Below, piece by piece: positions 7,010 to 16,678 of a stretch of 64,000 nt of DNA. Location of the stretch: assembly GCA_017509755.1 (NCBI GenBank), contig JAFWOY010000001.1:1-64000 (forward strand). The letters run 5' to 3'. A program made the translations under genes and the position numbers. Every line of letters begins with the position of its first letter. Position 1 is the stretch's first letter. The notes beneath the pieces are model-generated. The model saw only the letters and a program-made list of their open reading frames with translations. It was not told the DNA's origin and ran no database searches. The DNA is from Bacteroidales bacterium (GTDB lineage Bacteria; Bacteroidota; Bacteroidia; Bacteroidales; UBA932).

Positions 7010-8969
7010 CCACGATCCAGTCGTAGTGCCGCGTCTGCTCCGGCAGATTCCAGTAATCCTGCAGGGCGGGATGGATCTTCAGATCTTCCCGTTTCCTGTC
7101 CCCACAACGATAACCGGCTATTTCGTGCGCCGCCTGCCAGCGCAAGTGCTCGCCAATAGCCAGATACTCTAGCACGGGAGCTGCCTTTCTGTCCGTACAA
7201 TGCTGTCCATCATACTCGACAGGAATGGCGTCTGACACAGCAGAATCCTGATACAACCGGACCGGGCAAAGCATTTTCTTGACCTCCATGTGCATATAAT
7301 CGGAGTAATCCTGGCCGACCTTGCGCCGGTACTCTTTCTTTTTCCAAAGCGGCGTGGTATCGGCCTGCTCAATCTTGCGGATCCTGTCCTCCCAGGCGAC
7401 AGGTTCGCCAGACGCACGACAATAGGCATCGTAGAAGGCACGGGCGTACTGCTCAAACGTCTCGTCAATGATATTCCATTCTGTCCAGGCGTCCAGGCCA
7501 CCCAGGATCCGGATGCAGTCCACGCCCAGGTTCTGCATATAGAAATTAATGAGTTTCTTGTATTTCTCCGGTTCATCCAGTTTGACCACAATGGCAGGTA
7601 GCCGCTGGATCGCCTGATGGCAGAACAACTCGAGCATATCCAACGCCAGGCGGACATTCTTCTGGTCTTCGCCCAGGGCGATGGCCACGTAATTGAGTGA
7701 GCCGAGCTGCTCCTGGAAATAACGCCAGAATGCCTTGGAGCCGACCTCCATGGGCAGGAAGCGGACCTTTTCATCGGAAATGGCAGGATGCTCCATCCGG
7801 AAAGTTCCTTCCAGGGCGGCGGCGGAACGGTCCACTACATCGCAGCAGAAAGGCAATGGCTTCTTGTCTTCCCCTACGAAGGCGCCGAACTCGTAAAGAT
7901 ACGAAAGCATACCCTGGCCGGTTTCCCCGAAACCCAGGACCATGGAATGGAATCCGGACCGTACCCAGCCCAGGGGCTGGCCCGCGTCATCGCAGGCCGT
8001 ATCCACGAAACGGACCGGCATCAGGGCCGCATCCATCTTCATCTGCTTGACCGTCAGGAAAGACTCATCGACCAAGCGGATGTCATGCGTAGACAGTTGC
8101 ACGATGCTGTCATTGACGCCACTGCGGCTGGCCCGGCAAAAAACCTTGCAGCGGCAAGGCGGCAACTTGTGCACCGCCGAGAGATTGTCGTCTTCATCCT
8201 CGGAAAGGAAATACAACGCGTCACTTTCCGAGACCGTCCACTTGGCCAGCTGTGTAAGGCCAAGTTCCTTGAAGAGATGATCGCCTGTACATTCTTTGAT
8301 AGACTGCCGGGCGGTCAGGATGATGGCGCCCGGGACAAGTGTCCGGATGCGCTCCAGACGGACGGTATCCGGGCGGATTCCCCGAAGGATCTGGAGGAAG
8401 GACACTTTGCCCGGAAGCGTTTCCCGCGACGGAGAGAGCACGAAAAGGAGCTGGTTGTCAGGGTTCTTCGCGAGATCTGCCGCCAATAGCAGGGAACGGC
8501 GTTCATCGCCGAAGAAAAGGTGGCGCCGCTTCCCCGAAGGACGATGGAACCAGAGCCAGAGCCGGCTTGAAAAGCGACGGGCAAAGAGATGCACCGTCAG
8601 GATGGTGGTTGTCCAGCTTGCGCAGGCCAGCAATCCTTCCAGCAGGATCAGGTTCACTTGCACGGCTTCCGCCGAACCCGACATGGCGTCGGACACATAG
8701 AAGTAATTGAAAAGGCGGCCGTACGTGGAAATCGCATTGAACAGAAAGAGATTGAGCGAACCTACGATGGAAAGGATGGTCCGCGAGAACCAGTTGGGAA
8801 CGCCCGAAGCAAGGTACGCTTGCCAGTAAAGCACAAACCCGCCAATGGCAATCAACGCGGCCGGAATCCAGAGCAGGGCGGGTTTACGGCGGAGCAGACG
8901 GAGCGTTCCGATCAAGTATAGAACTACGAAACCCGCCATCAAACAGGCGATCAGGGCTAGATTATCCAT
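6972..8969 (-). CDS. Four-TM membrane protein with Rossmann-like domains and C-terminal RyR-like domain
   Basis: The 665-residue protein has four predicted transmembrane helices (about 3-26, 32-53, 62-82, 106-130), then a cytoplasmic part. A first Rossmann-like segment starts near HLFFGDERRS (150-159). A second carries the nucleotide-binding glycine motif GFGETGQG (346-353), like TrkA/RCK domains that bind NAD(H) or nucleotides and gate ion channels. The C-terminus (about 603-661; IGEHLRWQAAHEI, then LPEQTRHYDW) resembles a RyR domain like that of the adjacent small protein. No pore signature is obvious. It starts 15 bases after the PatB-type gene and probably rides on that operon, while its end overlaps the small RyR gene. 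Confidence 0.8.
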   Translation of the reverse strand: MDNLALIACLMAGFVVLYLIGTLRLLRRKPALLWIPAALIAIGGFVLYWQAYLASGVPNWFSRTILSIVGSLNLFLFNAISTYGRLFNYFYVSDAMSGSAEAVQVNLILLEGLLACASWTTTILTVHLFARRFSSRLWLWFHRPSGKRRHLFFGDERRSLLLAADLAKNPDNQLLFVLSPSRETLPGKVSFLQILRGIRPDTVRLERIRTLVPGAIILTARQSIKECTGDHLFKELGLTQLAKWTVSESDALYFLSEDEDDNLSAVHKLPPCRCKVFCRASRSGVNDSIVQLSTHDIRLVDESFLTVKQMKMDAALMPVRFVDTACDDAGQPLGWVRSGFHSMVLGFGETGQGMLSYLYEFGAFVGEDKKPLPFCCDVVDRSAAALEGTFRMEHPAISDEKVRFLPMEVGSKAFWRYFQEQLGSLNYVAIALGEDQKNVRLALDMLELFCHQAIQRLPAIVVKLDEPEKYKKLINFYMQNLGVDCIRILGGLDAWTEWNIIDETFEQYARAFYDAYCRASGEPVAWEDRIRKIEQADTTPLWKKKEYRRKVGQDYSDYMHMEVKKMLCPVRLYQDSAVSDAIPVEYDGQHCTDRKAAPVLEYLAIGEHLRWQAAHEIAGYRCGDRKREDLKIHPALQDYWNLPEQTRHYDWIVVKTTLQLLHQEP

Positions 8970-8984
8970 GGCTATTATTGTTTT

Positions 8985-10169
8985 TTAAGGCTGCCTGAGC
9001 ACGGGAAGCATCCGCTGGAGGGCTTCGGCTAGGCGGGCGCGCTGGGTGGCAAGGTTGAGACGGAGAAAGCCTTCGCCGGTGACAGCGCCGTAAAGCGTGC
9101 CGGGGCTGACCAGGACGTGGGCTTCGTCACGAAGTCGGTCGGTGAGATGCCCGGTCGAGCCGGAAAGGGAGCGGATGTCAAGCCAGGCAAGGTAGGTTCC
9201 TTCGAGGCGGGTGACGGTGAGAGCCGGCAGCTCGCGGGCTATGAAACCGCACAGGAGGGAGTAATTACCCTGGATATACAGATTCAACGCATCCAGCCAG
9301 TCTTCGCTTTCATTGTAGGCGGCGATGAGGGCGACAGGGCCGAAAGGATTGACGTCACAGACTTCGTTGATGTTGATGGCGCGGTCGATGCGACGGCGCC
9401 AGTCGGGGTTGTGACAGACAATGTTGGCAATCTGCAAGCCGGCGGTGTTGAACGACTTGGAAGGCGAATTGAGCACGATTGCATTGTCGCGGCACGCCTC
9501 GCTGACGGCAGCGAACGGGGTGAAACGGTAACCGGGCATCACGAGTTCGCAGTGGATCTCATCGCTGACTACAATGACGCCGTGACGCAGGCAGATGGCG
9601 TTGAGCCGGGCCAGTTCTTCAGGCGTCCAGACGCGACCTGCCGGGTTGTGCGGATTGCAGAGGAGGAAGAGCGTGGTCTTTTCCTGGGCGCAGCAAGCTT
9701 CGAAGGATTCCCAATCGATATGATAAGTAGCCTCTTCGTACACCAGCGGGCACTCGAGGACCTGGCAGCCGTTGTTGCGGATGCTGGAGAAGAAACAGTT
9801 GTAAACGGGAGACAGGACGACGGCCTGTTCACCGGGCATCGCAAGGGCCTTGATGGCGCACGAAAGAGCAGGAACGACGCCGGACGTATAAAGGATATCC
9901 GCACGTTCGATGGCCCAGCCGTGACGGCGGGAAAACCACGAAAGAATGGCTTCGTAATAGGCATCGGTCACTTGGGTATAGCCGAACACACCGTGTGCGA
10001 CGCGGTCGGCCAGGGCCCGGCGGATGGCCGGTGCGGCCTGGAAATCCATGTCGGCCACCCACAAGGGAATGAAATCGGACGGCGCCCCCTCGGCGACGGG
10101 TTCATCCCATTTGTAACTGCCGGAAGCCCGGCGGTCGATGGGGGTGTCGAAGTCGAACAGATTCTTCAC
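8985..10169 (-). CDS. PatB/MalY-type PLP aminotransferase or C-S lyase
   Basis: The 394 residues match fold-type I PLP enzymes of the MalY/PatB group: an N-terminal IPLWVADMDF motif, CNPHNPAGRVW in the middle, SDEIHCEL with the PLP-contacting Asp, and SPSKSFN holding the Schiff-base Lys (about residue 236). Members cleave cystathionine or other cysteine S-conjugates, releasing thiol, pyruvate and ammonia, and some act as aminotransferases. Length is normal for the family. It begins at the base following the DUF3737 gene stop, so it belongs to the same operon. Cystathionine beta-lyase is the likeliest activity but is not proven. Confidence 0.9.
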   Translation of the reverse strand: MKNLFDFDTPIDRRASGSYKWDEPVAEGAPSDFIPLWVADMDFQAAPAIRRALADRVAHGVFGYTQVTDAYYEAILSWFSRRHGWAIERADILYTSGVVPALSCAIKALAMPGEQAVVLSPVYNCFFSSIRNNGCQVLECPLVYEEATYHIDWESFEACCAQEKTTLFLLCNPHNPAGRVWTPEELARLNAICLRHGVIVVSDEIHCELVMPGYRFTPFAAVSEACRDNAIVLNSPSKSFNTAGLQIANIVCHNPDWRRRIDRAININEVCDVNPFGPVALIAAYNESEDWLDALNLYIQGNYSLLCGFIARELPALTVTRLEGTYLAWLDIRSLSGSTGHLTDRLRDEAHVLVSPGTLYGAVTGEGFLRLNLATQRARLAEALQRMLPVLRQP

Positions 10170-11018
10170 TTATTTGCGGATTTCGATAATGCAGTCGGCA
10201 GGCTTGCGTATATTCTCGTCCAAGGTGATGCTGCCGATGCTGTCGGCAACAATATGGCCGGAGGTAGGGTTCTTGATGTTTTCGATGTGGCCGCGGATGT
10301 CGGCCTGCACTGTCGAATACTCGAAGACTCGGTCGCAGGCTGCATCGAATGTACAGTTCTCCAGCACGAGGTCTTTGGCATAGCAAAGCAGCTGTTCACC
10401 GCTGAGTTTGCAGTTGACCAGCCGCACATTTTTCGAATGCCAGGCGAGATATTCACCGGACAGTTCGGAATCGTAGATGGTAACGTTCTCACATTCCCAG
10501 AAAGAATCCTTCGTCGTGATTTTGGCATGGCGGATTACCACGTCCTGGCAATACTGGAACACGTATTTCGCATCGCTGACCAGGCCGTCCACCTCGATAT
10601 GCTTCGAAAACATGAAGGGATACGTGCCGCCCCGGAGTTCGACATCCCTGATTTTCAAGCCGTCCACCTTCCAGAAGGTCTCGTCCGCATCCGTGATCAA
10701 AACCCGTTCGAGGGTGACATTCTTCATTTCGCGAAAGAACTTCGGCCCGTCGATGGTGCAGTCGCGCATCACCAGGTCGTTGGTGTACCAGATGGCCGAA
10801 CGGGAACCGGGTGCAAAATAGCAGTTGGTAATCAGGCAACGGTCCACATGCCACCAGGGATACTTGCCATAAAACCGGCAGCCATCGGCTTCCAAGTCAC
10901 TGCAATGCTTGATAGCCGATTCGCCGTCGACGATGGTGATGTTTTCCAGACGTGCGTCGTGGACTTCGAAAAGCGGGCGTTCACCGCCGAACGATTTGTC
11001 TTTAATCAGTTGTTTCAT
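10170..11018 (-). CDS. DUF3737 family protein (right-handed beta-helix)
   Basis: The 282-residue protein is built from successive short strands such as NITIVDGE, LITNCYF, LVMRDCTIDG, VTIYDSELSG and LVLENCTFD, the ladder pattern of a parallel beta-helix. It fits, from memory, the DUF3737 family, which is widespread in Bacteroidota and Firmicutes and has no established function. No signal peptide is present, so it is probably cytoplasmic. Its ATG lies 17 bases inside the end of the OstA-like gene and its stop abuts the PatB-type start, indicating tight co-translation. Confidence 0.88.
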   Translation of the reverse strand: MKQLIKDKSFGGERPLFEVHDARLENITIVDGESAIKHCSDLEADGCRFYGKYPWWHVDRCLITNCYFAPGSRSAIWYTNDLVMRDCTIDGPKFFREMKNVTLERVLITDADETFWKVDGLKIRDVELRGGTYPFMFSKHIEVDGLVSDAKYVFQYCQDVVIRHAKITTKDSFWECENVTIYDSELSGEYLAWHSKNVRLVNCKLSGEQLLCYAKDLVLENCTFDAACDRVFEYSTVQADIRGHIENIKNPTSGHIVADSIGSITLDENIRKPADCIIEIRK

Positions 11019-13752
11019 ATTTTTTCAATTGCTTGGCAAGGCGGGCGGCGGCACGGGCAGCGCGGCGGGCTTCCCGGGCAGCCCTGCGTGCTTCGCGACG
11101 GGCTTGGCGTTCGGCCCGGCGCAACGCACGTTTTTCAGCCGGTGTAAGTTTTTCAGTATGGATGACCGTCTCAGGAGAGGCGGGCGTAACGGCTTCTGTC
11201 GAAACGGGGTTGACGTCAGCGGAATCACGGGCAGGCCGGGAAGGACGGACAGGATTGTCTTCGGGAATCAGGACGCGCTGGGCAGGCACGACATGCGTGG
11301 TGTCGGATGTGACAAGCGTGGAGTCGGTGAAATGCCCGGTTACGTCGGTCGTGACAAGCGTCGAATCCGTCATGACAAGAGTTGAGTCAGGCTGAACAAG
11401 CGTCGAATCCGGTGTAAAGTCAAGACTGTCAAGCGGATGATCAAGTTTCATCAAACTGTCCAGCCGGGCCAGGCTGTCCTGTTCGGCTTGACGGCGTTCG
11501 TATTCGGCTTTCTTTTCCGCATCGATCTTTTCGAAAAGTTCGACCATGTAGTTGTCGAAGAACTTGTTGGTCTCGCGATAGAGCGGACGGCGCATCCCTT
11601 CATACTGCTGGCGCTCCGTCTTCCTGACCGGTCGGCGGGTAATCGCGGCCCTTGACACAGGCCGCTCGTCACCCCGCCACTTGAATTCCTTGAGCCGCTG
11701 CTTTTCCGGTTCCAGTTCCCCGACGGGATAGACATCGCTCTTGATAGACTCTACATAGAGAATGCGCTGGGCCTTCGCATCTTTCATGGCGGCCGTCATC
11801 GATTTCGACTCCTTGACGTTGATGGTGGTGATCACATCGTCGTCGGTCATGTAGAAAATGGCCGACACACCGCCCAGGGCATCGAAGCGATAGATCTTGT
11901 TGTCCCGGAACCAGCCCTGCATCTCTGTACTCTTGATCTGGTCGAAATGCGTGCTGTCCTGCTTGGAGATAAGCCAGGCATTGGTAATCATGCTGCCACG
12001 GCTGAGGGCGCCGCCAGCCATCAGGAGCTGCATCTCATCGGCTGTCAACTGGTTGCGGACTTCGTTCCACAAGGCGGGTGTGCCGTAAAGGCGGGCGATG
12101 GAGTCCAGCTCCGTGAACACTACGGAATCACAGACAGCCTGCAGGTCACTGCGGTACATCTTGACATTGTGCCAGGCCTGGACATAGCGGACTGGGGTGG
12201 TGTCGCGCGGCGGGGCAGCCGGAGCGGTATCGGGGATTACAGCTGTTGAGTCGGTGAGAGGCCCAGTCAGGTCGGACATGACTGCCAAGGAATCAACCGG
12301 CATGACGGCCAGTGAGTCTGGTGGTAGGACGAGCGTCGAATCTGCAGGCATGACGAACGTTGAATCGCCAGGGATAACGAGCGTCGAATCGGTGAGACGT
12401 CCTGCCAAGCCGGTTTTGACCATTGCGGCTTTATCGATCGGAGGAGGTGGCGGGTTCAGGCCGACTTCTATCAGGGAATCGACGGACTGAAGATTGGCGC
12501 GCAAGGCATTGGAGGCGGCGTTCAGCGAATCGACCAGTCCCACTGTCACCAGCGAATCGAGACGGGCCAGGCGGGCCAGCGAATCGGCCTCGGCCTGTTT
12601 TTGTTTTTCCACCCATTCGGGCGGCAGCTTGCCGACCTCGCGCATCTTCTTGATGTTCTCTTCTTCCCGGAGTTTGGCTTCCTCCGTGCGTTTCTTGGTC
12701 AACGCATCGAAAGTAATATCCTCCAGCCGTTTTTTCGATTCATTGACTTCTTCTTCGGGAATGTCGCAACGCGGCACGGCATAGACAAAGAAAGTATCGG
12801 CCCGGGTAAAGAGCGTATCGACAACATGGTCTTCATTCTCGCCAAAATAAATGATGGCAGGGTCTCCGGTCAGCAGGCCGCGGTCGGACAGCGAATCACG
12901 GGCCGGAAGATATTGCAGGTGGTCGCCCAGGTAGATGCTCTTGTTGGTCGTGTCGAGCACCTGCGCGTTGCGGAACATATCCACCCGGCCATCGGTCTGG
13001 TAATAAAAGACTTCGTCGGCCCAGGCATCGTAGGTCGGGTCGAACATGAACACATGGTCCGCATAGTGGAGGATCTGGTTCTTCCGGTCGAACGAGCCGT
13101 CGTCAGCCCGCAGGAAGCCATCACCGCGCCAGGTATAGGTATTCTTCCCGAAATAAGCTTTCTCGGGCTCGGAAAAATAGCGCAGCGTCTGTGTCTTGAT
13201 CTCCACCGTGTCCATATAGAGTTCGACACGTTCCTCAAACGTAAAGAGACCTTCTTTCCCGTCATACGTGCCGCGCGAGCTCTCGATCACATTGCCGTCC
13301 TTGTCCTTCAGGGCACCGCCGTAATCGAAGACGGCCACGCTGTCTTTCGTATTGTATTCCAGACGGGATGTACGGAGCATGTTGCCGTCCTTGTCGAAGA
13401 GTTCCACCAGCGGACCGCGGAACTGGGCCTTGCTGTCGTCGATCCAGTAGAACATCTCCTCGCTCTTGAGCATGGTGTTGTTCTGGATCACCTGTACGTT
13501 GCCATAAGCCTCGATGTATTTGGCATCCACGTTCCAGGACGCGGAGTCGCAAAGCAGGTAGGTGTCATTGTGTAGAAAACGGGCGTGCCCCTTGACCAGA
13601 CGGTAGTTGACCCCGAATTTCTCATACTGTTCGGCACGCTCTGCCTGCACCAGCCGGAACACGCTGTCCTTGGGAGCGTTCTGCCCCCAACACAACGTGC
13701 TGCAGACCAAGGTCAGCAGCACGGCAAACGCATTCCGACACAGGCGGTCCAT
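11002..13752 (-). CDS. OstA/LptA-like outer-membrane biogenesis protein with repeat linkers
   Basis: The start used is ATG at 13752, one base after the SurA-like gene, giving 916 residues with a signal peptide ending near CWGQ. Residues about 35-330 show the OstA/LptA-type repeated beta pattern (GHARFLHNDTYLLCDSASW, YGNVQVIQNN, FRGPLVELFDKDGN), known in LPS transport proteins. Two linkers (about 444-504 and 777-824) are degenerate DSTLV-type repeats. The C-terminal 40 residues are strongly Arg/Lys/Ala-rich. Placement beside a SurA-like chaperone supports an envelope assembly role. A longer frame to 13986 is rejected because it overlaps the upstream gene. Confidence 0.83.
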   Translation of the reverse strand: MDRLCRNAFAVLLTLVCSTLCWGQNAPKDSVFRLVQAERAEQYEKFGVNYRLVKGHARFLHNDTYLLCDSASWNVDAKYIEAYGNVQVIQNNTMLKSEEMFYWIDDSKAQFRGPLVELFDKDGNMLRTSRLEYNTKDSVAVFDYGGALKDKDGNVIESSRGTYDGKEGLFTFEERVELYMDTVEIKTQTLRYFSEPEKAYFGKNTYTWRGDGFLRADDGSFDRKNQILHYADHVFMFDPTYDAWADEVFYYQTDGRVDMFRNAQVLDTTNKSIYLGDHLQYLPARDSLSDRGLLTGDPAIIYFGENEDHVVDTLFTRADTFFVYAVPRCDIPEEEVNESKKRLEDITFDALTKKRTEEAKLREEENIKKMREVGKLPPEWVEKQKQAEADSLARLARLDSLVTVGLVDSLNAASNALRANLQSVDSLIEVGLNPPPPPIDKAAMVKTGLAGRLTDSTLVIPGDSTFVMPADSTLVLPPDSLAVMPVDSLAVMSDLTGPLTDSTAVIPDTAPAAPPRDTTPVRYVQAWHNVKMYRSDLQAVCDSVVFTELDSIARLYGTPALWNEVRNQLTADEMQLLMAGGALSRGSMITNAWLISKQDSTHFDQIKSTEMQGWFRDNKIYRFDALGGVSAIFYMTDDDVITTINVKESKSMTAAMKDAKAQRILYVESIKSDVYPVGELEPEKQRLKEFKWRGDERPVSRAAITRRPVRKTERQQYEGMRRPLYRETNKFFDNYMVELFEKIDAEKKAEYERRQAEQDSLARLDSLMKLDHPLDSLDFTPDSTLVQPDSTLVMTDSTLVTTDVTGHFTDSTLVTSDTTHVVPAQRVLIPEDNPVRPSRPARDSADVNPVSTEAVTPASPETVIHTEKLTPAEKRALRRAERQARREARRAAREARRAARAAARLAKQLKKYETTD

Positions 13753-13753
13753 A

Positions 13754-15112
13754 TCACTTGATCCAGCCTTTTCGCTGGAAGTCGCACCCCTGGAACATCG
13801 GATCGATGACGATGTACGTGGTCTTCTGTTTCTCTTCGATGAACTTGTCGACTGCCGCCATCGCGTTCTTCTGGTTGACTTCCTCCAGCAACGTGTTATA
13901 GTCCTCCTTGAAGTTCGCGACATGGGCGGGAATGATCTTCTCCAGATAGAGAATCTTGTAGATGGTATTGCCGTTGCGGCCTTCATTGTCGAGCGACTCG
14001 AACGGTTCGGAGATATCCCCTTCCTGCATGTTGCGCAGTACGTTGTAGTCGTTGGGCTTGAGCTGGTCCTTCTCGAAATAGGAGGAACCGGTGTACTCGT
14101 CGGCCATCAGGCCGCCGTTGGTGGCGCTGTGGCGTTCCTCGGAGAAGGAACGGGCCGCATCGAAGAAAGCCATGCTGTCCACGACGATGAGGTTGCGGAT
14201 GCTGTCGAGTTTCTGGAAGGCACGGTCCCGGTCTGTAGATGTGTATTTCGGTTTGATGAGGATGTGGCGCGCATTGAACATGTCTCCGTCCCGCTCGATA
14301 AGCTGGATAATATGGTAACCGTCTGGCGTCTCTACGATTTGGGACACCTGCCCCACCTTGAGCGACATGGCCGCATCGGAAAAGGCGGGCCAGAAAATGG
14401 AACGCGAGGCCATACCCAACTCACCGCCCTTGGCCACACTGCCGGGGTCCTGAGAATAAAGGCGGGCCAGCGTCGCGAAACGTTCCCCGTTCACCACGCG
14501 TTCGCGCAGGCCGATGAGCTGTTCCTTCACGGCCAGTTCGGCCGCTTCCTTGTCGGGATAGATGCCGATCTGGCGGATGCGGTACTTGGTGCTGACCATC
14601 GGGAGATCCTCGGCAGGCGTGTCTTCCACATACTTCTTGACGTCACGCGGCGTGACTTTGGGGATGTCCTGGGCTACGTTGCGCTGCATCTCCTGAATCA
14701 GGGACTGGTCGCTGAGGGCAGCGCGCCATTCCTGGCGCAGTTTGTAGATGGGCTTGCCGAAATACGCTTCGGTCTTTTCCTCGCCGCCCAGCGTGGTCAG
14801 CACTTCGTTGATGCGCTGGTCGAGCATGGCGGATACCTGCGCTTCGTTGACCACCAGGGAGTCGAGTTTGGCCTGGGTCAGGAAAAGCTTCGCTACCAGG
14901 AATTCTTCCAGAATCTCACAACGGGCGCTCTTATCAACCGACAGGCCGCGGGCACGCTGCATCTGGGCTTCCGCCTCGATCTCGGACAGCATCACGATGT
15001 CGTTGCCTACCATGGCAACGGATTTCTCGACGATGCCGTCATATTTCTGTCCCCTTGCCGGCAGGAAAGCCAGCAGCAACAGAAAAACCGGAATTATCTT
15101 TTTCATCTTCAT
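13754..15112 (-). CDS. SurA-like periplasmic peptidyl-prolyl isomerase
   Basis: The preferred start gives MKMKKIIPVFLLLLAF with a signal peptide ending near ARGQ; ATGs at 15118 and 15106 are alternatives. The roughly 450-residue protein has an N-terminal SurA-like chaperone part (VAMVGNDIVMLSEIE is typical) and two parvulin/PpiC domains (about 165-270, with GGELGMASRS, and about 275-385, with ARHILIKP). Such proteins escort outer-membrane proteins across the periplasm. The gene precedes the OstA-like gene by one base and follows guaB by 44 bases. Confidence 0.9.
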   Translation of the reverse strand: MKMKKIIPVFLLLLAFLPARGQKYDGIVEKSVAMVGNDIVMLSEIEAEAQMQRARGLSVDKSARCEILEEFLVAKLFLTQAKLDSLVVNEAQVSAMLDQRINEVLTTLGGEEKTEAYFGKPIYKLRQEWRAALSDQSLIQEMQRNVAQDIPKVTPRDVKKYVEDTPAEDLPMVSTKYRIRQIGIYPDKEAAELAVKEQLIGLRERVVNGERFATLARLYSQDPGSVAKGGELGMASRSIFWPAFSDAAMSLKVGQVSQIVETPDGYHIIQLIERDGDMFNARHILIKPKYTSTDRDRAFQKLDSIRNLIVVDSMAFFDAARSFSEERHSATNGGLMADEYTGSSYFEKDQLKPNDYNVLRNMQEGDISEPFESLDNEGRNGNTIYKILYLEKIIPAHVANFKEDYNTLLEEVNQKNAMAAVDKFIEEKQKTTYIVIDPMFQGCDFQRKGWIK

Positions 15113-15156
15113 GTTCATTGCACGGAGCACCAAAGCAGCAACTCTTGCGCCAAACG

Positions 15157-16623
15157 CTAGCGCGTAGAATAGTTCGGCGCCTCGCGGGTGATGGTCACGT
15201 CGTGCGGATGGCTTTCCACCATGCCGGCTGCCGTAATCTTGACGAACTTGGCCTCGCGGAGCGCGGCCAGGTCTTTCGCGCCGCAATAACCCATACCAGC
15301 CCGCAAACCGCCGATCAGCTGGTAGATGACCTCGGCCAGCGTACCCTTGTACGGGACCTGCGCCACGATGCCTTCGGGCACGAGTTTCTTGATATCCTCT
15401 TCCATATCCTGGAAATAGCGGTCCTTCGAGCCTTTCTGCATGGCTTCGAGCGAACCCATGCCGCGGTAGGACTTGAACTTGCGGCCATTGAGGATGATGG
15501 CCTCGCCCGGAGCTTCCTCGACACCGGCGAAGAGCGAGCCTGCCATGATGGTGCTGGCACCGGCCGCGAGAGCCTTGACGATGTCGCCGGAATAACGGAT
15601 GCCACCGTCCGCAATCACCGGGATACCGGAGCCTTTGAGGGCTTCACTGGTCTGCATCACGGCTGTAAGCTGCGGCACGCCGATGCCGGCGATGATGCGG
15701 GTAGTGCAGATGGAACCGGGGCCGATACCGACCTTCACGGCATCGACGCCGCAGTCGCGAAGGGCGCAGGCCGCTTCGGCCGTGGCGATGTTGCCGGCCA
15801 CGATCTGCAGGTCTGGGAAAGCGGCCCGGATCTTCTTGATGGTATTGAGCACTCCCACGGAATGACCATGGGCCGTGTCGAGGACCACGGCATCAGTATG
15901 AACGCTGACCAGGCGTTCCACGTCTTCAAGGCTGTGGGAATTGATGCCTACGGCCGCCGCCACGCGGAGGCGGCCGAGGCTGTCTTTGCTTGCCTTGGGA
16001 TTATCCTTAATCTTGGTGATGTCCCGGTAGGTGATCAGGCCGACGAGCCGGTTGGCATTGTCCACCACGGGAAGCTTCTCGATGCGGTATTTGCGCAGCA
16101 CTTCGGTCGCTTCGGGGATGGTGGTCTGCGGGCCGACCGTGATGAGGTTTTCAAAGGTCATCACTTCGCGGATGGGTTTGGCCGGATTGTCCTGGAAGCG
16201 GAGGTCACGGTTGGTGACGATACCGATCAGGTGATGGTCCGGATCGACCACCGGAATGCCGCCGATGTGGTATTGGGACATCAGGCGGAGGGCGTCTCCG
16301 ACACAAGCCGACCCGTCGATCGTCACCGGGTCATAGATCATACCGTTTTCCGCGCGTTTGACCTTCCGGACGTGCTCCATCTGGGCTTCGATCGGCATGT
16401 TCTTGTGAATGACGCCGATACCGCCCTCCCGGGCGATGGCGATAGCCAGATTGGCATCCGTTACGGTATCCATGGCCGCCGATACGATCGGCACCTGGAG
16501 CCGGATGTCCCGGGTAAAACGGGTTTGGATGTCAACTTCCCTGGGAAGTACTTCGGAGCGGGCAGGAATGAGCAGTACGTCGTCGTAGGTCAGTCCTTCC
16601 ATTACAATCTTGTCGGTATTCAT
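15157..16623 (-). CDS. guaB: Inosine-5'-monophosphate dehydrogenase
   Basis: The 488-residue protein from ATG 16623 has the expected IMPDH length. It shows the N-terminal [11 protein letters not shown], two CBS domains (about 95-205) inserted in the barrel, the IMP-binding catalytic loop GPGSICTTR with the active-site Cys (about residue 304), and the flap segment [10 protein letters not shown]. It oxidises IMP to XMP with NAD, the committed step of GMP synthesis. It appears to head a minus-strand gene run that continues into the SurA-like and OstA-like genes, with its own promoter upstream. Confidence 0.97.
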   Translation of the reverse strand: MNTDKIVMEGLTYDDVLLIPARSEVLPREVDIQTRFTRDIRLQVPIVSAAMDTVTDANLAIAIAREGGIGVIHKNMPIEAQMEHVRKVKRAENGMIYDPVTIDGSACVGDALRLMSQYHIGGIPVVDPDHHLIGIVTNRDLRFQDNPAKPIREVMTFENLITVGPQTTIPEATEVLRKYRIEKLPVVDNANRLVGLITYRDITKIKDNPKASKDSLGRLRVAAAVGINSHSLEDVERLVSVHTDAVVLDTAHGHSVGVLNTIKKIRAAFPDLQIVAGNIATAEAACALRDCGVDAVKVGIGPGSICTTRIIAGIGVPQLTAVMQTSEALKGSGIPVIADGGIRYSGDIVKALAAGASTIMAGSLFAGVEEAPGEAIILNGRKFKSYRGMGSLEAMQKGSKDRYFQDMEEDIKKLVPEGIVAQVPYKGTLAEVIYQLIGGLRAGMGYCGAKDLAALREAKFVKITAAGMVESHPHDVTITREAPNYSTR

Positions 16624-16650
16624 CACGCGGTGGATTTTGGGATATTTCGG

Positions 16651-16658
16651 CAAATATA
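16651..16658 (-). promoter_or_regulatory. Promoter -7 box for guaB
   Basis: TATATTTG on the minus strand exactly fits TAnnTTTG and lies 27 bases before the guaB ATG. No convincing -33 TTTG is seen at the usual spacing. Confidence 0.5.
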
Positions 16659-16678
16659 CAAAATCTGTCGGGATTATC

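Noticed and set aside
9117-11147. A 676-residue antisense frame over the PatB, DUF3737 and OstA-like genes
   Set aside because: It crosses three supported gene ends and has no recognised motif.
11280-12420. Short repeated units in the OstA-like gene as a CRISPR-like array
   Set aside because: The repeats are degenerate, in frame and encode DSTLV-type peptides, with no conserved repeats or spacers.
13753-13986. N-terminal extension of the OstA-like protein
   Set aside because: It overlaps the SurA-like gene in another frame and would bury the signal peptide that starts at 13752.
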